From Echinarachnius parma (Eukaryota; Echinodermata; Echinoidea; Clypeasteroida; Echinarachniidae): a stretch of DNA of 64,000 nucleotides. Location of the stretch: the NCBI GenBank assembly GCA_037951105.1, contig JBAMJV010001793.1:62001-126000 (forward strand), given 5' to 3'. The first letter of the stretch is position 1. The number at the start of each line of letters is the position of its first letter. Below, piece after piece: positions 34,484 to 45,303 of the stretch. The notes under the pieces were generated by a model. That model had not been told where the DNA came from and did no database searches. It saw nothing but the letters and a program-made list of their open reading frames with translations. The position numbers and the translations under genes are program-made.

Positions 34484-36060
34484 CGTGCTAAGGAGCACTT
34501 TGCATTCTCTCATCTAATCTGTGGGGAATCTCATAGATGTGACATAATACAGATGCCTATTTTACCTGTAAAGTGTCTAACTCCACAAAAATTACTTTGA
34601 GCTTCCACATTTCTCTTCTACCGTGTTGTTTAGGTTGTGGTAAGAGAAGAATAAAAAAAGGGTTAGATCTTTTCAAATGCCCCTTTAGTATGAAGATATC
34701 AGTCATTGATAATCATTCAGCTCAAGAGCGTCTACAGACGGTCATAAACGTCATACTGTAATTAGTTGTAAAAGCTGACACAAATTTTCGCTTTTTTAAC
34801 CAGGAAAGCAGTGTTCTTTTTCAATGAAACTTTCAAACATCATTCCGACGTACATGTATCTTACAATGATTTTGGTATATGATTGAAGTCTCAAATGTCA
34901 TTTTGGGCAATTTTGATTCAAAGAGCCCCAGATAAAGATAGATCAAATAATTTCAACAATTATATATTTTAATCTAGACCTTTTCTTTCCTTTTTTCTTC
35001 TTCTTGTTTTCTCTTCTCCTACCTTCTTCGTTTCGACTTTTCTCTACCTGCTATAAAGGAACACCAGCTTTGCATTCTACGGTTCTAATTTATACCTTTA
35101 TCTTCATTTCTTTCATTTTTCTCTTCCCCGTCGTCTCCATCTAATTTTTCCCTCCCATGCTAGAAAACACTTTGCATTCCCTCATCTAATCTATGGGATC
35201 GAATTTCTATCTGTGGGGAATCTCTATGTGACATAATACAGATGCCTTTTATATATTGACTGTACACTTACCCTCCCAATAATATGATTCATATAGCCCC
35301 AGTTAAAGATCTAGTTAGAAATAATTTTTTGAATTATACTTTCCAATATAAACCATTTATTTTATGTTTTCTCTTCCCCCGTCGTTGTCGTCTTTATCCA
35401 ATTTTCCCTTCCGTGCTAGAGAACACTTTGCATTCTCTCATCTAATCTATGGGATCAAATTTCTATCTGTGGGGAATCTCTATGTGACATAATACAGATG
35501 CCTTTTATATATTGACTACACTTACCCTCCCAATAATTTGATTCATATAGCCCCAGTTAAAGATAGTTACAAATAATGTGTTGAATTATACTTTCCAATA
35601 TACACCATTTCTTTTATGTTTTCTCTTCCCTTCCCCCCCCCCCCCCCCCCCCCCCCCCCCCGTCGTCGTCTTTATCTAATTTCCCCCTCCATGCTAGAGC
35701 ACACTTTGCATTCTCTCATCTAATCTATGGGATTGAATTCGTATCTGTGGGGAATCTCTATGTGACATAATACAGATGCCTTTTATATATTGACTACACT
35801 TACCCTCCCAATAATTTGATTCATATAGCCCCAGTTAAAGATCTAGTTAGAAATCATTTTTTGAATTATACTTTCCAATATAAACCATTTATTTTATGCT
35901 TTCTCTTCCCCCGTCGTCGTCGTCTTCACCTAATTTTCCCCTCGGTGCTAGAGATCACTTTGCATTCCCTCATCTAATCTAGGTGGAATCTCTATCTATG
36001 GGGAATCTCTATGTGACATAATACAGATCTGCCTTTTATATTATTGACTACACTCACCTT
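34484..36060. repeat. Tandem array, ~255 bp unit, 4 good copies plus degenerate ones
   Basis: AACACTTTGCATTC-like starts lie near 34492, 35166, 35423, 35700 and 35955. Each is followed by TCATCTAATCTATGGGAT, CTGTGGGGAATCTCTATG, TGACATAATACAGATGCC, CTTACCCTCCCAATAAT and ATAGCCCCAGTTAAAGAT. The third interval is about 20 bp longer because of a C expansion. Confidence 0.92.
35633..35661. repeat. Poly-C tract of 29
   Basis: An uninterrupted C run in one unit of the array. The equivalent position in neighbouring units has about 3-5 C before GTCGTCGTC. Confidence 0.95.
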
Positions 36061-36162
36061 CGTCACTCCACCACATAATTCGATTTATAGGGCCGAGGAT
36101 AAAAATAGTCTATCATAGATAGCTTTCGCTATCCCAATTTCTCTTACCGTTTCATGCTACGC

Positions 36163-36473
36163 ATTGCACGTCTCTTGCGTATATATACCCTTTCAAGTAA
36201 TGGGGATTAAATTGGAAGACAATGCCTCCTGTTGGTGTTATTTTCATTTTTCTTTCTTTACAATTTATCACACTGACATTTTTTTGAAACGGCTGTACAT
36301 AATTTACAGAACAAAATAGACCTCTTAAACTGATTGCACGTCTCTTGCATACCCTTTCAAGTAATGGGGATTAAATTGGAAGACAATGTCTCCTATTAGT
36401 GTTAATATTTTTATTCTTTCTTTACAATATATCACACTGACATTTTTTGAAAAGGCTGTACATAATTTTCAGG
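36163..36473. repeat. ~170 bp tandem duplication, recent
   Basis: ATTGCACGTCTCTTGC at 36163 and 36333. Each copy has CCCTTTCAAGTAATGGGGAT, GGAAGACAATG(C/T)CTCCT, CACACTGACATTTTTT and GGCTGTACATAATTT. The copies differ mainly by small indels. Confidence 0.9.
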
Positions 36474-36553
36474 ACGGACTGATTTTGGTATAACATGCAT
36501 TCTCCATAGACTCCTGCCCAAATATTTTTGGGACCAGTCCTGAACGGGTTTGG
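36474..36553. mobile_element. Microelement B, near-complete
   Basis: CAGGACGGACTGATTTTGGT, ATGCATTCTCCATAGACTCC, then GGACCAGTCCTGAACGGGTT. The expected final TTAA reads TTTG and abuts MITE K. Confidence 0.78.
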
Positions 36554-37096
36554 GATAGTTCGAGTTCTGGTAAAGAGAGTACAGTTTTAGTCAAACTGAA
36601 TTTTAGTAAGCAAAACCTCCACCATTACATTACATACTAATAACTATAACTCCACCATGCTCGAAAGGAATAAAACATTACAAATGACTAAGTAAAAAGC
36701 CTGTTATCATTAAAAAAGAGCCGTTAAAACTCAAGAGGGCGTTCTCTAAACACTCATCGGTTTCAACCATTCTAAATAAAATATTGTGCATGTGATGTTT
36801 TTGTTGAAATAGCAACTATATAAACAACCTAATTTGTACATTTTTAAAAAGAGGAAGCATTTAAATAATATTTTTAACGGCTGATTCAAAATTGTCTAAT
36901 AATTGTGGGGCCCCACATTTATTACAAATGGTTGTTTATGGATATTTCAGCCATTTCTGAACCGATTTTGATCAAATAAAGTTTATTCCGTCATTAAAAT
37001 TGTATGCTCTTTCGAATTTGAAACTCAGTTTTTCATTATCTCAAAAAAAAAATTCTGTGTAGCGCCCTCTATACCAAAACTCAACTATCCCTTTAA
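36550..37096 (-). mobile_element. MITE family K, long copy, ~547 bp
   Basis: The left end GGGATAGTTCGAGTTCTGGT mirrors the right end ACCAAAACTCAACTATCCC, which is followed by TTTAA. The interior phrases CATTACATAC and TATAACTCCACCATGCTC match the 57753 copy in reverse. This copy has about 240 bp of extra interior. Confidence 0.8.
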
Positions 37097-37342
37097 ACTG
37101 AATATGGTTACTTCTACCTACACTTAATTCAATTCAGGGTGCCCAGGTTAAAAATAGTATATATCGGTATTGGAGCATAGACCCTAGCTTTCTCATGTAT
37201 CTCCCACACTCATCCTATTCCACTCTTTATCAGAGAGTGGATTATCAAATTGCTAAACTATGTTTGTCTCTTGTTTTGTTCGTTTTTTTCTTCATATTTC
37301 TTTAAAATTGTGGCATTAGCTTTTTGTTCTTGTTTTTTTTTT

Positions 37343-37360
37343 GGAGGGGGGGGGGGGGGT
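37343..37360. repeat. Poly-G tract
   Basis: A GGAGGGG run totalling about 14 uninterrupted G. Confidence 0.9.
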
Positions 37361-37399
37361 GGGTGAAAATTTATTTCAGGGAATAATGATATATATAAT

Positions 37400-37720
37400 A
37401 ACATAAACAACATATTTGTATAGCGCCTAATGCAGAACAGCCTATAGGCGCTCTCATTATTATTATCCCTGGTCATTTGGTACAGTTCAGACCCGCACAA
37501 TTATCTTGTACACATTCTCAACTCCCAAGGGAGCATACAAGCTGCAGGGCAACCATAGAGGTGCACCAGGCTAATTTTCACCAGACCAGGTACCCATTTA
37601 ATATACACCTTGGTAGAGAGCAGCTATATATGGATTAAATGCCTTGCTGAAGGACAAACAGAGTGGGCATGCACTGGGTCCGAACTTGGGGACTCACGAA
37701 TCTTAGGAAGAGCACACTCA
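37400..37720. repeat. Dispersed repeat with GTATAGCGCC and TGGGTCCGAAC phrases
   Basis: The order is TTTGTATAGCGCCTAATGC, TATAGGCGCT, CAGACCAGGTACCCATTT, ATGCCTTGCTGAAGGACAAA and GGGTCCGAACTTGGGGAC. The layout resembles interspersed repeats I know from marine invertebrates. The last phrase is B-box-like but sits at the 3' side and no tRNA can be folded. Confidence 0.5.
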
Positions 37721-37754
37721 TACCAATCTTGCCACATCATGTCTTCCACAAATA

Positions 37755-37976
37755 TGTGCCCGGCTATAAGCAAGACCTGGCACTTGTCGGTAATTCATGT
37801 TTTGAAGAAATGGGCATTTCAAGTTCACACAATGTGTGTAAAGGACCTATGATTGACCAATTAGTTAGAACAAAGCATCAAATGAAAGCTTGTGATGAGG
37901 CTTCGTAATGGTATGAAAATCTACATTTTGATTTTTACGGACAAGTGCGGGGTGGGTTTTGCTATAGCCGGTCACA
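37755..37976. mobile_element. MITE family E, copy 3
   Basis: TGTGCCCGGCTATAAGCAAG on the left, GCTATAGCCGGTCACA on the right, TA on both flanks. The interior is about 30 bp shorter than in copies 1 and 2. Confidence 0.87.
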
Positions 37977-37997
37977 TATTCTACAATGACCCCCCCA

Positions 37998-38147
37998 AGG
38001 CAGGCAAGAAAAGTGACCACTGTAGACAGTTGGTCACTATAGACATGTTTTATGACCCTTACTTTTCTCTGCAGGGGTTCATTTTTAGGTGGTCTCTATA
38101 GGCAGGTGACTGCTAAAGACAGGTGGCCACTAGAATGGGTTTGATTG
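37998..38147. mobile_element. MITE family M, copy 2 (left end lost)
   Basis: AAGAAAAGTGACCACTGTAG, TTTTCTCTGCAGGGGTTCAT, AGACAGGTGGCCACTAGAAT, and the final GGGTTTGATTGTA. It aligns with the 48895 copy. Confidence 0.7.
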
Positions 38148-38617
38148 TATGAATCTTCGGGACAGCAAATATACATGGTATAACAAACACAAAATGTACA
38201 TTTAGATGATTATTGTTGACTCTCTACCAAGAGTAAAGAAGCCATTCACTGGCCCACCCTCAAATACACAACAAATGCACATCTTAGACAATGCTAATAT
38301 TAACACTATGCATACATTACAGACAAAATGCGTGCACACCACATACTCATACTCCCACTCATACAAACTTAAACCCACACAATAATTATGATATATATAT
38401 TTTATGCATCATACCCATCAATATTTATCTTACATATTCATTCATTCCTTGAATTATTACCATTCCATCACAGCCGACTCCCACAGGTATAAACAAAATG
38501 TTCAGATGATATTGAGCTCATCGGAAAGCAAAAGTAAGTATATATATTGAGCCATAAATGCAATGATTTATTATCTGAAGATGTAAACAGGGAATAAATC
38601 AGCATGTAGTCCAGCAT
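38148..38617. other. No recognisable feature
   Basis: AT-rich; an ATACTCATACTCCC phrase cluster near 38340-38370 is the only simple repeat. Confidence 0.5.
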
Positions 38618-38698
38618 TTAACCCGTTCCCTACTAGATTATGCAATCCCCATAGAGTTAATACAAAATCCCACAAGGATCTTGTCGGCAAAGGGTTCA
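38618..38698. mobile_element. Microelement A, single copy, 81 bp
   Basis: TTAACCCGTTCCCTACTAGA, CAATCCCCATAGAGTTAATA, and the end GGCAAAGGGTTCA. The right TTAA is mutated to TTCA. Confidence 0.82.
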
Positions 38699-39995
38699 GA
38701 TTCTGTTACACTTGCGTGACTGCTTGAGTGACAATTATTTATTTTCAAAAGATGATAAATATAGAATAGGTATGCATAGACTTGTATAATTGGTAATCAA
38801 TTAATATTCTATTAGAATTACACAACAGAAGCATGGCTGCTTGGGTAAAACAGGTGACTTAAGTTTTACATTAATTAAATGCATTTCTGTTTTACATTAA
38901 AAATAAAAATGATAAATATTGTAATTAATTGTGATATATCATGATAGTTATCATCATCAAATACTTAATAATAATAACTTACCTCTGGTATAATTGTACT
39001 TATGCATTATTCCATGTACAGATTGATTTCTCCTTGGGTGCAGACTTGAAGTTATTCCTTGGTACAGAATCAACAACTTCCTTCAGGCGCTTTTACATTT
39101 ATAGCCAGGCCGGGTGTAAAGAAATTCCTCAGTTTGAAATGTTTGTATCACAATAATCTGGAAATGTTGCTTATAAATACTGTTGCAGTAAAGGGCTATA
39201 AAGATTTCTAGGCAGGAAGGAACAACTTGGATAGATGATGTACTACTCCAAGAGTTTCACAACCTCTAGGTATATTTACAGGTGTAATACCATTCTCTCC
39301 CTTTAGATGTCACTTATAATCTACTATGATATTGCGCTCACTTCATCGCGCCGTTGGCTGCTGCAGAAAGTAAATCAACATTCCCTTTGTGTATATGCTC
39401 AGGTGTCAAATGAAAGCTTTATCTGTTGATGTAACACATAGTTGCACATACATGTACATGTATATCTCACTATTGCTGTAACATTTTCCAGGAGTAAAAA
39501 GACCCAAAGACGACGCAGTCTTGAAAATTGTGTGAAGTTCTGTGGAAGATTCACACATAGTTTTTGCTGAACTTTTTTATAACAGAGCTAGTGGTTCAAA
39601 TTCAAGCCATAGTATTTGCACAATATCTCGTTTATAGCTAGCTGGTATTAACAGCATCTGGCAGAACAATTCTGAACCAAATTGCACAAAGTTCTTGGCA
39701 AAGACTGGTGAAGTGCCAATAAAGATCCACCGCAGAGTATAATTTTTTCCTCAGACTCAGAGCATGATTCAAATGTTCCTCTCGCTCTAGCAAAAAAAGA
39801 GAGTAATATTAACCTTTATTTGCTGAATCTGTCAAGTCAAACACAATAGCAACCTGTACTACTAACACACATGGCATCTTCGGAGCTGAAATGCCTCCTG
39901 CAAACTGAGAGTCTAAACAAAACCCAGAACTAAGCAGTTGTGAAAACTGCCAAGTGTCAATGAAGATTCGCGGAGTAAGTCGTCAAATTTGCTCT
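38699..39995. other. No recognisable gene
   Basis: AT-rich upstream, then sequence with scattered GAAGATTC phrases. No supported gene or transposable element. Confidence 0.45.
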
Positions 39996-39999
39996 TGCC

Positions 40000-41210
40000 T
40001 TTGCAAACGAGGGAGAGACATAGAGACTGAGAAACAGTGAGAGAGAGAGAGAGTAAATATAACGGACTATTGAAAGTAAGGCTACTGGAAACTATATGCG
40101 GAACTGAAAGCGCAAGTGTGAGATCGAGGCAGCCAGGTGCCGGGTGAAGTGCATTAACGATGCATTGCAAAGTGAGCGTGAGCCCAAACGGACTGATGTG
40201 TCAAAAAACCAGACAGAGATGTCAGGATGGTTACGAGAGAGAGATGAGGAGAGAGGGGGAAGTGAGAAGGGGGAGGGGGAGGGAAAGATGAGAATTTTTG
40301 ATGGAGAATTGGCCCAATTGGGAGAGGGGAGAGAAACTGTAGCAAGCACTTATGTGTCAAAAAAACAGACATAGATGTCAGAGGGGTGAGAGAGAAGGAA
40401 AGAGAGATGGGGAGAGTGGCGAGTTGAGATGAGAAAATGAGATGGAGAGGGGTAGATGGTGAGGGAAAGATGCAAACATGCAATGGAGAGGGGGGGGGGA
40501 GGATGGTGGAGAGACAGGAGCAGGTAGTAATGTGTCAAAAACCTGAGATAATAGAATATAGAAAAACCCGAGATGGATAGAGAGCAAGAAAGATGGAGAT
40601 AGGGGAAAGAGGGGTCGTGAGAAAGGGGGGGGGGGGGGGGGGGAGGGAGAGGGGGATACAGAAGCAAGAACTAATTTTATGTGCCAAAATCCAGACAGAG
40701 ATGTCAGAAAGATATGAAAGAGAGGGGAGAGGTGGAGAGGGGGAGGGGGACCATGTAGTAATGTGTCCCCAAACCCGACATACATGTAGATGTCAGAGGG
40801 ATGGGGAAGAGAGAGAGAGGGGTAGAGAGGGTAAACGAAGATGAAGTCTTGAGATAGAGAGAGAAGAAGTAAGAGAAAGGGGTCTCTTCAAACAGTCATG
40901 TGTACAGATCTCAAAAGATGTGTAAACTAGAGAAAGTCAGATATAACATTTATTTTAAAGAAACGGAGAAAGAGATCTACAAAGTCTGCTATAGATTTTT
41001 ACCTAGATGTAGGTGCACATCAAATAAGATGAGAGAGAAACTGAAAGGTAGAAAGAGTTGAAAAAATGATGTGTTGTAACATTTACTTTCTAGAAATGAA
41101 AGATGTTGACGGACAGAAAGACAAGAATGGGAGAGAGAAAAGGAAAGCGGGTGAGAAAGCAAAAATAGATCTTCTGCTAAAACATTCACGTCTCTTGATG
41201 GCCGAGAAAT
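40000..41210 (+). repeat. Purine-rich GAGA array with a recurring 26-30 bp core
   Basis: The plus strand is almost all A/G for long stretches (GAGAGAGAG, GGGGAGGGGGAGGG, G18 near 40626). A core ATGTGTCAAAAA followed by CAGACA(T/G)AGATGTCAG recurs near 40196, 40351 and 40680 and, degenerate, near 40528 and 40761. Mirror frames on both strands (109-135 codons, P/S/L-rich) are artefacts. Purine-rich mirror tracts can form triplex DNA. Confidence 0.88.
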
Positions 41211-41447
41211 GAAGCAGAGAGAATAGAGACCACACTGTGTAGCCAGGTGGCCTCAGAATGTTTTTCCCATCTCTTGCTCTCGGCTGTACAAGCCCGCGCT
41301 AATAATAATAACGGTGAACAAACGACGATCGAAACTACTTTGAAAAGCCCAACGAGTTCTGACAACAGCTAATCATAATGCAACACATGCACATGTCTAC
41401 AGACGCATTGACATAGATTATTTCCATACAAATTTGTCGGAATCTAA

Positions 41448-42188
41448 GACCCCGTTTACAGTGAGAAAAGGGCAGGGCCGGGCCAGGCCCGGGCCAGGCC
41501 GCGGCCGAGTTGGCCCCGCAATTTTGTGCGTTTACAGTGCGAGGCCAGGCCGCGGCCTACATTGTAACCTTCCAATATTTTGTCGTAGTGGCGCTCTGCA
41601 TGTAAACAAACAATTATTTTGGGGGGCGCGCCGGGGGTCACAGTGTAGATCCGGTCGCGCGCGCGCGGGATATTTCCAATGAATCTTTTCCCCAATTCCC
41701 TATGTTTATGCATGTTAAATGCACGGCGAACTTTCGAATATCACAGCTGCCCGTACCTAATATAATAATTGATTAATCTTTGTTCTACCCTACAACACGA
41801 GAATATGGACGAGGAAGATCGACTTCGTCGACTTCGAGTGCAGTTTGGAGATCTCGATGTACTTGGCTTGACACACCGAAGAAAATACCATGAAAGCGTG
41901 GGTTCGATTGTTATGGTACGGCGTCATTATCCTATGACGTAATGATCCTTTCACTTCCGGGGTAACAGTTGGCCCCGCAATTGGCCGCGCAATTGGCCCC
42001 GGTGCGTTTACAGTGAGAAAAGGCCGGGCCAGGCCGAGGCCGAGACTACCTCCAGAGCTGGTCCAAATGCGCGGCCAGTTTGGCCTCGCAATTGGCCGCG
42101 CAATTGGCCCCGGTGCGTTTACAGTGCGGGGCCAGGCCGCGGCCTGGCCGCGGCCTGGCCTGGTCTTTTGCTCACTGTAAACGGGGTC
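41448..42188 (+). mobile_element. PIF/Harbinger-like element G, 741 bp
   Basis: Exact 18 bp inverted termini GACCCCGTTTACAGTGAG, with TAA flanks at 41445-41447 and 42189-42191. Both subterminal regions are packed with GGCCAGGCCGCGGCC-type GC-rich palindromic units and GTGCGTTTACAGTG repeats. The centre (about 41690-41950) is ordinary AT/GC sequence with a 45-codon frame. It is GC-rich unlike its surroundings, so it arrived by transposition; internal GC palindromes could form strong hairpins. Confidence 0.9.
41805..41942 (+). pseudogene. Short ORF remnant inside element G
   Basis: A 45-codon frame beginning MDEEDRLRRLRVQFG and ending HYPMT before TAA lies in the non-palindromic core. An acidic MDEED-type start followed by Arg-rich sequence is what I recall of some Harbinger transposase or accessory ORFs, but that is memory and not a search. 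No DDE catalytic region is present. It is best read as the decayed 5' part of the autonomous element's gene; a captured host exon is the alternative. Confidence 0.4.
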
Positions 42189-42740
42189 TAAGATCCAAAC
42201 CAAACATTTCTCTGGATTGTACGCTCATTTCCTGAGCTAATAATGTCAGACAAAGACTGCAGATGATCAAAACAACGGTAAAATGCTCAATGAGTTTTGA
42301 CAATGGCCAATAATAATGCAATAAATGAAGATGTACATGTCAATGCACATTTCAGCTAATTGTTCCAATATGAATATTTCCTGATCATCAATTCACTGGG
42401 GTAGAATTCAAAGCACCAAGAATTCCACGGATAGTATTAATATTCCTGAGTTAATAACCATGACAAATGATAGAAAGACCAATGAGTATTGACAGCTCAG
42501 CTAATATTAATGCAACACGTGCACATGTCCACCATGCATTTTATTGTATTGCCACAAAATTGTTACAATATGAATATTATATTTTCCTGATCAACGATGT
42601 ACTGGAAGAAAGTCCATACCAACAAATTTTCTCCAAATTGATCCCACATTTGTTGCACAAAGATTTTACTGTCAAGAGTAAAACTAAACGTAACAAATTT
42701 GTCCAAAGATCAACAGTAAAGACTACATATGATCCTGATC

Positions 42741-43267
42741 ACTGATTCCACTGGCAAAACACGACAAACCAACAAATTTCCCTAGACAACTCAACGCTAA
42801 AACTCACTAACATGGCAGATGAAAATCCATACACTAACTACAAATTTCCCCAAATGTTCAACAGAGTAATATTCACGCATATATATTAGCTGCTCCAAGA
42901 GACAATTAGCAACCAAAATAATTCCTCGCTAATACTTTATACTGCTGTTGCCGTGTGTCTCATGCATGTGTATAACAATTGTTATGTATCGAAGCTGTCT
43001 TGATCACTAACAAATTGTGAAAAATTAACAAATCCAGGGGGTCATATTTCTCGATATAAAGAGAGCTTTGTTAAAAAAAAACTCCCACCGCAAAAAAAAA
43101 AAATAGAAAAAAGGCAACAATTTGCAAGGCAGTGAGGGGGTGAGATTAAAAGCTTTGCCCAAAATCCCCCCACAAAAAATGAAGACATATAAATTACAAT
43201 CCAGCGAGATGAATTTCAAGAGAAAATTAGGGGGAAAACCTCTGTGTCTGGTAGAATCGGAAGCTAA
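42741..43267. other. No recognisable gene
   Basis: AT-rich, with an A run near 43094-43105. Confidence 0.45.
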
Positions 43268-43327
43268 CCACTACTAATGAATGAATGAATGATTGTATCA
43301 TGATTGTATGAATGAATGAATGAATGA
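43268..43327. repeat. GAAT tetranucleotide microsatellite
   Basis: Two runs of GAAT repeats separated by GATTGTATCATGATTGTAT. Confidence 0.92.
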
Positions 43328-43720
43328 AGGAACAGGTTTTCAGGCCGCCAGCCCCTTACCACTCCTATTCTATGTGTGCGTCCAACCCTGGCACAGTTTT
43401 GCTACCAGATGTTAATTTCCACAATTTTTTTGGTGGAAATAAACTACTCGCCTTCTGTGAGAAGCGCCTATTATCCGCCAACCTTCGTCTGCGGCATGCT
43501 TACACGCCTGATTACGATTGTAATCCAAAATTTGTATGTATATTAATACACAAATGAAAACTAGCGGGGTAATTACTGGATTTTAAAATCTAAAAACAAA
43601 TATTTGATTGTTACTCAGTGTGGCCAACTCTCTCTTTTGGCCAAATCTAATACGGAATCTTATTCTCCCCAAGATATCTAATTTCATATATCATTGGGTA
43701 ATAATTCAATTTTGTATAAG
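43328..43720. other. No recognisable gene
   Basis: A 77-codon plus frame (43324-43557) crosses the end of the microsatellite and matches nothing I know. Confidence 0.4.
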
Positions 43721-43723
43721 ACA

Positions 43724-44015
43724 TTAACCCCTTTATGGCCCGGTCAGATATCAACGGATATCGGAAACGTATGCCCAACGAATAGACAATTTGCGAAATT
43801 AAATTATCCGGTGATGAAAGTCGTCTCCATTGCTTCATGTACAAAACATAGAACAACGCACATTACCGGACAAGGAACGGACAAGAAACGTATAGAACGG
43901 ATGGAAAATTTAGCTCTCCGTTTGATATCCGTTTGCGCAATCCGTTGATATGTGACTGGGCTATTAGGACTAGTCCAGAAAATACTCGAGCTGGGGTCTA
44001 TGGAAAATGTCCTTT
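43724..44015. mobile_element. Microelement B interrupted by MITE F
   Basis: The left piece is TTAACCCCTTTA at 43724-43735. The right piece resumes at TTAGGACTAGTCCAGAAAAT from 43964, then GGGTCTATGGAAAATG. Removing F and one TTA copy restores the B sequence. The right end of B is decayed. Confidence 0.8.
43736..43963. mobile_element. PIF/Harbinger-like MITE F, copy 3
   Basis: TGGCCCGGTCAGATATCAAC on the left, GATATGTGACTGGGCTA on the right, TTA flanks at 43733-43735 and 43964-43966. At 228 bp it is almost the same length as copy 1. Confidence 0.88.
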
Positions 44016-44286
44016 TGTTTCTCAATGCTCAAATTCACAGCACTCTCTTTCATTCACTCTGTAGTAATCTGTATCAATTCTACTCTCATTTATAAAAGCT
44101 GGTTAGAACAGCCAATTCTATGCACAAGTATTCAAATGAAATCTATTCATAGAATTAATTAGCTGATTATCATTGAATTTCTCTATTGAATGTTAATTTC
44201 CTACAAATGGTAGCCATTGTTTGTATTGCAATTAGCATCAATGGAGAGTATCAGTATAGTGTATGACAATTTCTTTATTTAGAATA

Positions 44287-44525
44287 TGTGACCGGCTATA
44301 GCAAAACCCTGCACTTGTCGGTAATTCATGTTTTGAAGAAATGGGCATTTTAAGTTCACATAAAGACTCATGATTGCAAAGTTGAAACAATCATATCCTC
44401 GCCAATTATTGATCAATTTGTAAGAACAAAGCATCAAACGAAAGCTTGTAATTAGGCCTTTCTAATGGTATGAAAATCTTTTGATTTTTACCGACAAGTG
44501 CAGGGTTTTGCTATAGCCGGTCACA
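44287..44525. mobile_element. MITE family E, copy 4, perfect 38 bp arms
   Basis: The two 38 bp arms are exact complements, including the variant CCCTGCAC where other copies have CCCGGCAC. TA is on both flanks. The interior contains ATGGGCATTTTAAGTTCACA. It is the best-preserved E copy here. Confidence 0.92.
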
Positions 44526-45205
44526 TATATTAATACTATAATTAAGCTTTCATCAAAGTATGTAAATACAAAGCAAAACCAAAATTCCAATATCTAAGGA
44601 GGAACAGGTGTAGTACAATACACCAAATTACGAAGCTATTTACAAGAGCATACAAAATAAAAATAAGGAGCGTAGAAGAAACATAGACAATTACACTGAA
44701 CAATTTCATGGCAGCTATCTATATTTAGCCAACTTGATAGAAGATCCATTAATGATTAAAACACACAGTGCGAAAGTCTCATCTCATCAAAGAATAATCA
44801 TAATATGTGCGCAGGTGCATGGATGGTTATAATATACAATGAAGGCCGAGTAAGAAGGGTTAGAGACACCTATGTTGTTAAGACCAAATTTCATTAGAGT
44901 AACCAAGGAGGTTGAAGTGACACAGATGAAATACAGATGAACATTTATCAACTGTAAATTGGGTAAACAGATGTGAAATGGTACCATAATTCAGACTAGC
45001 AAATTAAAAAATGAGATGAAAGCAGGCAGAGTGAAAGACTTAAATTGTCATTTAGACCAACAGGGCAAGTAAAATGATTTTCTATAAATCTTTGATGTCC
45101 CAAATACTAGCCTGGGCCATTGTTCCAGAATTAGTGATAGCTAGAGACCTGATAAACTCTCCATCTGCCTTTTTATTTAGTGGAATTGACCCTTGGCGTA
45201 AACAT
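44526..45205. other. No recognisable gene
   Basis: AT-rich spacer without recognisable structure. Confidence 0.45.
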
Positions 45206-45211
45206 CAACTC

Positions 45212-45303
45212 AACCTGTTCCCTTCCAAATTCTGTCTGATTTCTGAAATCCCCATAGACTTTATACATAGCCCACCAGTAGGTTCCAGTAGGTAAGGGGT
45301 TAA
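45212..45303. mobile_element. Microelement C, copy
   Basis: AACCTGTTCCCTTCCAAATT, CCCCATAGACTTTATACATA, and the end GTAGGTAAGGGGTTAA. The left TTAA is lost. Confidence 0.75.

Larger units (their letters stand above)
41280..42740. repeat. ~190 bp diverged tandem repeat, split by Harbinger-like MITE G
   Basis: AAGCCCAACGAGTTCTGACA (41346), AATGCTCAATGAGTTTTGAC (about 42281) and AGACCAATGAGTATTGACAG (about 42476) start three related units. Each is followed by TAATGCAA and CACATGTC. Between the first and second lies G. Further decayed matches continue towards 42900. Confidence 0.7.

Noticed and set aside
34484..36060. Regularly spaced repeats as a CRISPR-like array
   Set aside because: The period of ~255 bp with diverging full units is a satellite; there are no short conserved repeats with unique spacers, and the sequence is eukaryotic.
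37660..37700. B-box-like GGGTCCGAAC suggesting a tRNA or SINE head
   Set aside because: No A box at the right distance and no cloverleaf; the phrase is at the 3' side of a dispersed repeat.
40154..40785. Overlapping Pro/Ser/Leu-rich minus frames (105-135 codons) and Arg/Glu/Gly-rich plus frames
   Set aside because: They are translations of the purine-rich GAGA tract and exist in several frames at once.
41790..42203. 137-codon minus frame over element G
   Set aside because: Composed of GC-palindrome-derived Pro/Arg/Gly repeats and antisense to the more credible 45-codon frame.
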